Source: Fundidesulfovibrio terrae (GTDB lineage Bacteria > Desulfobacterota > Desulfovibrionia > Desulfovibrionales > Desulfovibrionaceae). From it: a DNA stretch of 64,000 bases. The notes under the pieces are model-generated. The model was not told where the DNA came from. It saw nothing but the letters and a program-made list of their open reading frames with translations, and ran no database searches. Location of the stretch: contig NZ_JAKZFS010000002.1 in the NCBI RefSeq assembly GCF_022808915.1, forward strand, positions 682,001 to 746,000. The letters run 5' to 3'. Below are positions 58,337-64,000 of the stretch, one piece after another (position 1 is the first letter of the stretch; the number at the start of each line of letters is the position of its first letter). A program made the position numbers and the translations under genes.

Positions 58337-58421
58337 CGCTTGTGCGAAAAAGAACGATTTTTTTGCTGGTCTCTGCCGTGATTCCGGCTGAGGTTTGGGC
58401 AAAAAAGAACGATAGTTTCGC
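58321..58421. repeat. Imperfect 46-bp direct repeat at the cupin stop
   Basis: The last codons and stop of the cupin gene (from 58321) are repeated 55 bp later (58376-58421). The units agree at most positions, including GGCTGA near the start and AAAAAGAACGAT near the end. Downstream lies an AT-rich leader before the chemoreceptor. It looks like a local tandem duplication. Confidence 0.7.
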
Positions 58422-58496
58422 TTCCGATAGTAAAGTTGTAACGAAGGATGGTTTGGTCGTTCGTAATTACGTTTGTCTATGGATTTAGGGGGGGCT

Positions 58497-60914
58497 ATGG
58501 GAATCAGGCGCAAGATGTTCCTGCCGTTCGTCGCGGCCACCGTCATCCTGGGTGCCGTTTGTCTGTGGGTGCTTGGCCGCTCGCTTGACGGGGTCGAGGA
58601 GAAGTTCGTCGGGCAGATCGTGGCCAGCAAGGCCGGAGAGGTCGAAAACGCCGTCGAGAACGTCTCGCGCATGGCCCTGGAGCAGGCGGTGCTCTTCTCG
58701 CAGCTCCCGGGCGTGGTGGAAGCCTACGAGGACGCCCTCGGCGGCGACATCAACAACGAAAAGGATCCCGCCGCCCAGCGCGCCCGCGAGCGCATCCGCA
58801 AGGAGACCGCCGGGGCGCTCAAGGGCTATTCCGACAACATGGACGGGCGCAAGTTCCAGCTGCACTACCACCTGCCCAACGCCCGCAGCCTGGTGCGCCT
58901 CTGGCGCGACAAGCAGGTGACCCGAAACGGCCAGAAACTGGACATCTCCGACGACATTTCCTCCTTCCGGCCCACCGTCATCGACGTGAACCGCACCGGC
59001 AAGTCCGTGAAGGGCATCGAGCTGGGCGAGGGCGGCTTCGCCATCCGGGGCGTGGCGCCGGTGAAGAACGCCCAGGGCAGGCAGTTGGGGAGCGTGGAGG
59101 TTCTCGCCGAGTTCGATCCCATTCTGAAGGGGGTCGCCGCGAGCGGGGTGCGGATGCTCCTGTACATGAACTCGGAGTTCCTCCCCATCACAGCGGCTTT
59201 GCGTGATCCGGCCAAGAATCCGGTGCTCGGCGGTAAGTTCGTGCAGGTCACAGCCCTTGGCGACAAGGAGGCCGAAAAGCTCGTGACGCCCGAGCTTCTG
59301 GCCTCGGGCCAGAAGGCCCTGAGCATCGAACGCCACGGCGAAACGGCCCTGGGAGCCTTTCCCATCAAGGATTACAAGGGCGTTCAGACCGGGGTCATGG
59401 TGGCGGTGGTGAACACCTCGGCCGAGGGGGCGCTCATCTCCGGGGCGAAATACACCCTGGCGGCCCTCCTCTGCGCCCTGCTGATAGTGCCCACCCTCAT
59501 CGCCAGCCTGGCCTTCGTGCGCTTCGTGGGCAGGCCGGTGGACCTCATCGTGCGCAAGATCAAGGACATCACCGAGGACAAGGCCGACCTCACCGCCAAG
59601 CTCCCCGAGGATTCGAACGACGAGATGGCGAGCCTGGCGCACTGGTTCAACCAGCTCATGTCCAGGCTGTCGCGGCTGATCGCGCTCAACCAGGCCGTGC
59701 TCGACTCCGTGCCCGACCCGCTCTTTGTCGTGGGAGAGGACATGCGGGTGATCTTGGCCAACAGGGCCACGGCCGGGTTCGCCGGGGTGGACCCGGCACA
59801 GGTGCCGGGCATGAGCTGCGGCGACATCTTCAAGACCGGCGTGTGCGGAACCGGGCATTGCCCCGTCCAGATGGCCATGGACGGACGGCAGGTGTCCGAC
59901 GACACCCGCATCCAGTGCGCCAAGGGCGGCAAGCGGGTGGTGATAAAACCCTATGTGAAGGCCATATCCGACGCGGAGGGCCACCTGCTGGGCTACCTCG
60001 AGCTGGCCCAGGACATCACCGCCGTGGTGGACCGTGAGGACGCCCTGGAACAGCACCTGGGCCACCTCAAGACCGTCAACGCGGAGATCACCGCCGTGGC
60101 CGAGGAGATCACCGGCTCGCTATCGTCCATCTCGCGCCAGGTCGAGGACGTCACGTCAGGGGCGGGTCTCCAGCAGCGCCGCGTGGAGGAGACCATGGCC
60201 TCCATGAACCAGATGTCTTCGGCGGCCCACGACGTGGCCCGAAGCGCACAGGCCGCGGCCAACGAGGCCGAGGAGGCCAGGTCCACGGCCCGCGAGGGGG
60301 AGAACGCCGTCCGGGAGGCCACGGAGGTCATCAACGCGGTCAAGGCCCAGACCCAAATGCTCATGGGGAACATGACCGGGCTGGGCCAGCGGGCCCAGGA
60401 CATCGGGCGCATCCTCACCGTGATTTCCGACATCGCCGACCAGACCAACCTGTTGGCCCTGAACGCGGCCATCGAGGCGGCCCGCGCGGGCGAGGCCGGA
60501 CGCGGTTTCGCCGTGGTGGCCGACGAGGTGCGCAAGCTGGCCGAAAAAACCATGCAGGCCACGGGCGAAGTCACCCAGGTGATCTCCGCCATACAGGAAG
60601 AGACCAGCAAAAACCTGGGCGTCACCGAGAAGGCCGTCCAAACCGTGGACGAGGCCACCGCGCTCTCAAGCCGGTCCGGCGAGACCCTGCACCGCATCGT
60701 GGATCTCGTGTCCAGCACGGCCGGGCAGGTGCAGACCATCGCGGCGGCGGCCGAGGAACAGTCCGCCGTGAGCGAGCATATCAGCAAAGCCCTGGACGAC
60801 GTCAACGCCGTGTCCCTGAACACCGCCAGGGGCATGGACGAATCCGCCAGCTCCATCGCGGCACTGAGCCGGCTGGCCGACAGGCTCAAGACCGTCAGCA
60901 ACCACGGCGCATAA
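58497..60914 (+). CDS. Methyl-accepting chemotaxis protein with Cache-like sensor and Cys-containing PAS domain
   Basis: This 805-aa chemoreceptor is started at ATG 58497, since the run of G (58487-58493) is placed as its ribosome site; ATG 58479 is an alternative. TM1 (about 10-30) and a periplasmic sensor (about 35-305) are followed by TM2, a HAMP domain, a PAS domain (about 400-515) and the MCP signalling hairpin (tip [19 protein letters not shown]). The PAS contains four cysteines over 22 residues ([17 protein letters not shown] plus a later Cys), which could bind a metal cluster or heme, or act as a redox switch. Confidence 0.94.
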   Translation: MGIRRKMFLPFVAATVILGAVCLWVLGRSLDGVEEKFVGQIVASKAGEVENAVENVSRMALEQAVLFSQLPGVVEAYEDALGGDINNEKDPAAQRARERIRKETAGALKGYSDNMDGRKFQLHYHLPNARSLVRLWRDKQVTRNGQKLDISDDISSFRPTVIDVNRTGKSVKGIELGEGGFAIRGVAPVKNAQGRQLGSVEVLAEFDPILKGVAASGVRMLLYMNSEFLPITAALRDPAKNPVLGGKFVQVTALGDKEAEKLVTPELLASGQKALSIERHGETALGAFPIKDYKGVQTGVMVAVVNTSAEGALISGAKYTLAALLCALLIVPTLIASLAFVRFVGRPVDLIVRKIKDITEDKADLTAKLPEDSNDEMASLAHWFNQLMSRLSRLIALNQAVLDSVPDPLFVVGEDMRVILANRATAGFAGVDPAQVPGMSCGDIFKTGVCGTGHCPVQMAMDGRQVSDDTRIQCAKGGKRVVIKPYVKAISDAEGHLLGYLELAQDITAVVDREDALEQHLGHLKTVNAEITAVAEEITGSLSSISRQVEDVTSGAGLQQRRVEETMASMNQMSSAAHDVARSAQAAANEAEEARSTAREGENAVREATEVINAVKAQTQMLMGNMTGLGQRAQDIGRILTVISDIADQTNLLALNAAIEAARAGEAGRGFAVVADEVRKLAEKTMQATGEVTQVISAIQEETSKNLGVTEKAVQTVDEATALSSRSGETLHRIVDLVSSTAGQVQTIAAAAEEQSAVSEHISKALDDVNAVSLNTARGMDESASSIAALSRLADRLKTVSNHGA

Positions 60915-60920
60915 GCGAAG

Positions 60921-60960
60921 CGCCCCGCCGCGTCTGGAGATCGGACGTGGCGGGGCGTTT
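60921..60960. terminator. Bidirectional intrinsic terminator between convergent chemoreceptor genes
   Basis: A 14-bp stem with one G-T wobble (60921-60934 with 60944-60957, 9-nt loop) is followed by TTT on the plus strand. It separates the two chemoreceptor genes. Confidence 0.82.
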
Positions 60961-60983
60961 GATTCCATGGTCCAGGATGCGCC

Positions 60984-63056
60984 CTAGCGCGTCCTGCCGG
61001 GCAGGGCCCGGGCTCCTTCGCCGCCTTCGCGCTTGAGTTCCTCCACCAGGTTTTCCAGCACTCGGGCTTGTTCCTCCATCTCTTCCACGGCCACTGCGGC
61101 CTGGCGCGTGATCTCGGATGTTTCGGCGGAGATGCGGCTTATGTCATCGATGCTCCTGTTGATCTCCTCGCTGGCGGCGGACTGCTCCTCGGCGGCGGTG
61201 GCGATGGAGCGCACCTGGTCAGAGGCAAGTTCCACAAGGCTCACGATGTCCTTCAGGGCCTCCCCGGAAGAGTTGGCCAGGGCGGTGGCCTCCTCGATGA
61301 GCCGGGCGGACTGCTCGACGTTCTCCACGTTCTTTCTGGCCCCCTGCTGCACGGCGTGGATGGCGTCGCCCACCTCCTTGGTGGCGGCCATGGTCTTTTC
61401 GGCGAGCTTGCGCACTTCGTCGGCCACCACGGCGAAGCCGCGTCCGGCCTCGCCCGCGCGGGCCGCCTCGATGGCCGCGTTCAGGGCCAGCAGGTTGGTC
61501 TGGTCGGCGATGTCGTTGATCACGGTCATGATCCGGCTGATGCCCTCGGCCTGCCTCCCCAGGGTGTCCATGTCCGTCTTGAGCTCCTGGGCCTGGGCCT
61601 TGACGTGCCCGATACCGTCCACGACCTTGCCGACGATGCCGGCGCCGTCCTCGGCCTTGGTCCTGGCCTGCTGGGCCGTTTCGGACGCCTCTCCGGCGTT
61701 CCTGGCCACTTCGAGCACCGTGGCGTTCATCTCCTCCATGGCCGTGGCCGTCTCTTCCGTGCGGGAGGCCTGGGCGGCGCTTCCCCTGCTCGATTCGGCC
61801 ATCTGGGCGGTCAGATCCTTGGAGGCGGAGCCAACCACGGCCACCACGCCCTCGATCTTGCGCGCCGCGGCGAGCATGCCCTCGCTCTTGGCCAGTTCGG
61901 CCCCGGCCCTGGCCTCGTCGGCCTGGGCCGTGGCCACGCGCGCGATCTCGGCCTGTTTTTCGGCCTCGCGCGTTTTAATGTTCGAGGTTTCGATCATCTC
62001 CTTGAGCTTGCCCACCATGACCGTGAGCGAGTGCGAAAGACGGCCGATCTCGTCCTTGCGGGCGATCGTCAAGGTCCTTTCCAGGTCGCCCAGGGCCACC
62101 GCTCCGGCGAAATCGACGTTGGCGGCCAGGTCCGCCACCATCTTGCGCACGATCAGAAAGATGGTCAGGCACACCAGAAGGATTCCCGCGCCGCCGAAGG
62201 CCAGGGTGGTGTTGCGCACGGCCCCGGAGGCCCGGGCGATGTCCTGGCTGTTCACGGTGACGGCCACGGTCCAGCCGGTCAGCTTCTCCCTGGTGAATAT
62301 GGCGGACTTCTCGGTTCCGTTGAAGGTGTAGTCAGCCACACCCCTCTCCTGTGCCAGGATCTTCTTGCCCCAGTCCTGCTGCGAGATGTCCATCTTCAGG
62401 ATGAGTTCCTTGTCTGGATGGGCAAACACCTTGCCGGACTTGTCCACCATGAATGCGTAGCCCGTCTGCCCCACCTTGATGGGGGCGATCATCTCCTCTG
62501 TGAAGCTGGCCAGGTCCACGCGGGCGAAAAGGATGCCTGCAACCTTGCCCGCGACCGCCACCGGGGCGGCCACGATGAACACCGGCTTGCCCGTGGCGCG
62601 GCTGAGCAGCGGTTCCGACACGTTGGCCTTGCCCCCGATGGCCTGCTTGAAATAATCGCGGTCGGCGAAATTGCCCGAGGTCTGAGGGTCCGTGCTCAGG
62701 ACAACGGAGCCCTTTGAGTCCAGCAGGGTAGCCGCCTGGACGGCGGGCGTAAATTTCGTCATCTCGGCCATGGCCGAGGAGGCCACCTTCCTGGCTTCCT
62801 CGGACGGGTTCTCGTGCGCCAGGGCTGCGCCGACCGCGGCTGTCCTACTCTGGGTTGCGAGGATTCCCTGGATTCCTTCGACATAGATATTCAGGCCCTT
62901 GGACGTGGAATCGGCGATATTGCGCGAGGAATTGATCAGTTCGGTCCAGAGTTCCTCGGAGGCCTTGCGGTAGGAGAAGACGCTGGACAGGGCCATGCTG
63001 AGGATCACCGTGCCGAGGGTGGGGAACAGGAGTTTCCATTGCAGGCCCATTCTCAT
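60984..63056 (-). CDS. Methyl-accepting chemotaxis protein with double-Cache sensor
   Basis: This 690-aa chemoreceptor has a gaggagg ribosome site just before ATG 63056. TM1 (about 8-30), a periplasmic dCache (about 35-275; [19 protein letters not shown]), TM2 (about 280-305), HAMP (about 305-360) and the signalling domain with the invariant tip follow. The signalling part is very similar to that of the two other receptors in the window. No CheR pentapeptide is at the C-terminus. The dCache is of the type that often binds amino acids or carboxylates. Confidence 0.95.
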   Translation of the reverse strand: MRMGLQWKLLFPTLGTVILSMALSSVFSYRKASEELWTELINSSRNIADSTSKGLNIYVEGIQGILATQSRTAAVGAALAHENPSEEARKVASSAMAEMTKFTPAVQAATLLDSKGSVVLSTDPQTSGNFADRDYFKQAIGGKANVSEPLLSRATGKPVFIVAAPVAVAGKVAGILFARVDLASFTEEMIAPIKVGQTGYAFMVDKSGKVFAHPDKELILKMDISQQDWGKKILAQERGVADYTFNGTEKSAIFTREKLTGWTVAVTVNSQDIARASGAVRNTTLAFGGAGILLVCLTIFLIVRKMVADLAANVDFAGAVALGDLERTLTIARKDEIGRLSHSLTVMVGKLKEMIETSNIKTREAEKQAEIARVATAQADEARAGAELAKSEGMLAAARKIEGVVAVVGSASKDLTAQMAESSRGSAAQASRTEETATAMEEMNATVLEVARNAGEASETAQQARTKAEDGAGIVGKVVDGIGHVKAQAQELKTDMDTLGRQAEGISRIMTVINDIADQTNLLALNAAIEAARAGEAGRGFAVVADEVRKLAEKTMAATKEVGDAIHAVQQGARKNVENVEQSARLIEEATALANSSGEALKDIVSLVELASDQVRSIATAAEEQSAASEEINRSIDDISRISAETSEITRQAAVAVEEMEEQARVLENLVEELKREGGEGARALPGRTR

Positions 63057-63253
63057 CGCGCTCCTCCTCGCTGGTGACTTGTCGGGATATGATTCTTTTT
63101 GGTTAGCAAAGCGATGGACATTTTGGAATCATTTTCATTTCGGGAGCGATTGCGCGATGCGGGCGGAAGGGTGGTTTCCTCTTGACCGGCGGCGCGATGG
63201 GGGGCACTCCAGGGGGCGCACCGTTCACGCTCATGGCATGCAAAGGGATTCTC

Positions 63254-64000
63254 ATGAATTCAGTTCGTCTTTTCCGTTCGTTTTCGTATCTTATCGTTCT
63301 CGCGTTTCTGGCTGGCGCCTGCTCCACCACGCCCCATGACGTCACATTCGAGCCCAAGCCCAAGTGGTCCGCCAGCAAGCCGCTGGACGACCTGAAGGAA
63401 CTCCCCCAGGACGCCCTGGCCTACATGGACAAAGCCAAGGCCGACGCCCCGCTTCTGACGCCCGAGACGGCCAAGATGCGCTCCGAGATATATATCGACC
63501 GCCTCTTCGCCCCCTGGCGCGGCGGTAATCCCGCCTACGCGCGCAAGTCCGCCAACAGATCCCTGGCGGCCTATTCCCGCAATCCCGGGTACGACGCCAG
63601 CGGCATGGCCCACCTCAAGCCCTGGGCGGACCGCATCGCCTGGAACGCCAACCTGCGCGCCTTCGGCTCCCAGCGCCGCCCGGCCATCGCCGTGAACAAC
63701 ACCAACCTGCGGGCCATCCCCACCATGGACCCCCGTTTCGGAACGCCAGGGCGCCCGGGGCAGGGCTATCCCTTCGACCTGCTCCAGGTCTCGGCCCTGT
63801 GGATCGGCACTCCCGTGCTGGTGGACCACATTAGCCGCGACGGGGCCTGGGCGCTGGTGGAGACGGCCATCGCCCCCGGCTGGGTGCGCACCGCCGACCT
63901 GGCCTACGTGGATGATCCCTTCATGTCGCAATATCTCTCCAAGGCGTTCGGGACGGTCATCGCCGAGAACGTCCCCCTGCTGCCGGGCGTGCAGGCCGGG
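63254..64000 (+). CDS. SH3-type (NlpC/P60-associated) lipoprotein, 3' end outside window
   Basis: The frame is open from ATG 63254 to the window edge (249 codons). AAAGGG lies 6 bp upstream. A short signal ends in the lipobox LAGAC (Cys23). The following 'ELPQDALAYMDKAKADAPLLTP' and 'RLFAPWRGGN' are typical of SH3_6/7-containing, NlpC/P60-type peptidases, and WALVETAIAPGWVRTADLAYVD is an SH3-like repeat. If the catalytic NlpC/P60 domain follows past position 64000, this is a peptidoglycan endopeptidase; that part is not visible. Confidence 0.78.
   Translation, partial: MNSVRLFRSFSYLIVLAFLAGACSTTPHDVTFEPKPKWSASKPLDDLKELPQDALAYMDKAKADAPLLTPETAKMRSEIYIDRLFAPWRGGNPAYARKSANRSLAAYSRNPGYDASGMAHLKPWADRIAWNANLRAFGSQRRPAIAVNNTNLRAIPTMDPRFGTPGRPGQGYPFDLLQVSALWIGTPVLVDHISRDGAWALVETAIAPGWVRTADLAYVDDPFMSQYLSKAFGTVIAENVPLLPGVQAG

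Noticed and set aside
1-64000. tRNA/rRNA genes, CRISPR arrays, insertion sequences
   Set aside because: No cloverleaf-like, regularly spaced-repeat or transposase sequence was recognised on either strand by eye.

Overview
This window is GC-rich, densely coded chromosomal DNA. It looks like a free-living, motile, anaerobic deltaproteobacterium of the Desulfovibrionaceae type (Desulfovibrio / Fundidesulfovibrio / Solidesulfovibrio-like). The reasons are multiheme c-type cytochromes with many CxxCH sites, a type II (CX4C) rubredoxin, a small Cys-rich SAP-like protein, many chemoreceptors and PAS-type kinases, and Phage_CP76-type regulators. The genus call is inference from gene content. No rRNA, tRNA, CRISPR array, insertion sequence or intact prophage was seen.

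Layout. (a) 1-1128: end of a histidine kinase and an HPt protein. (b) 1390-11019: a seven-gene co-directional cluster coding for a glycoside-hydrolase/GT2 fusion, an ABC exporter, a DUF4136-like lipoprotein, a GT-B-like transferase, a secreted GH-like protein with a C-terminal sugar-binding-like domain, and GalE. It reads as an uncharacterised glycan synthesis, export and processing system. (c) 11145-13762: chemoreceptor and a ComFB-like protein. (d) 13958-17506: octaheme lipoprotein cytochrome, membrane-anchored pentaheme cytochrome, and a translationally coupled histidine kinase whose N-terminus matches plant ethylene receptors. (e) 17637-23977: type VI secretion genes tssB, tssC, hcp, two tiny unknown genes, tssE, tssF, tssG. 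Their ATPase clpV lies separately at 28707-31325. Between the two blocks are a phage-CII-like regulator, a second GT-B-like transferase, a ClC exchanger, and an HPP/CBS pair. (f) 31477-35820: a sensor kinase with an extracytoplasmic substrate-binding domain and two PilZ-type proteins. (g) 36105-40219: SAP-like mini-protein, rubredoxin, a DevC/DevA/DevB-like ABC efflux operon, and a DedA protein. (h) 40275-43210 (minus): a wHTH/sugar-Rossmann fusion, a NeuB-family synthase and a glycosyltransferase. (i) 43563-50259: MlaF-like ATPase, a membrane-anchored lysozyme-like protein, CHASE2 adenylate cyclase, FecR-domain protein, mnmE. (j) 50328-58336: an unknown small protein, a periplasmic-binding-like protein, a PAS-histidine kinase, RNase R, a receiver-PAS-GGDEF diguanylate cyclase, another unknown small protein, and a cupin. 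(k) 58497-64000: two chemoreceptors facing each other across a terminator, and the start of an SH3-type lipoprotein cut by the window end.

How it fits together. Much of the window is environmental sensing (three chemoreceptors, four histidine kinases, an HPt, a cyclic-di-GMP synthase, two PilZ proteins and a possible c-di-GMP-binding ComFB, a cAMP synthase) next to cell-surface work (two glycan loci, T6SS, efflux). A perfect CRP-type palindrome upstream of clpV gives a possible but untested link between cAMP signalling and T6SS recycling. The points most worth follow-up are the ethylene-receptor-like kinase behind the cytochrome genes, the GH-GT2 fusion operon, the two T6SS-embedded mini-genes, and the wHTH/sugar-binding fusion overlapping the NeuB gene.
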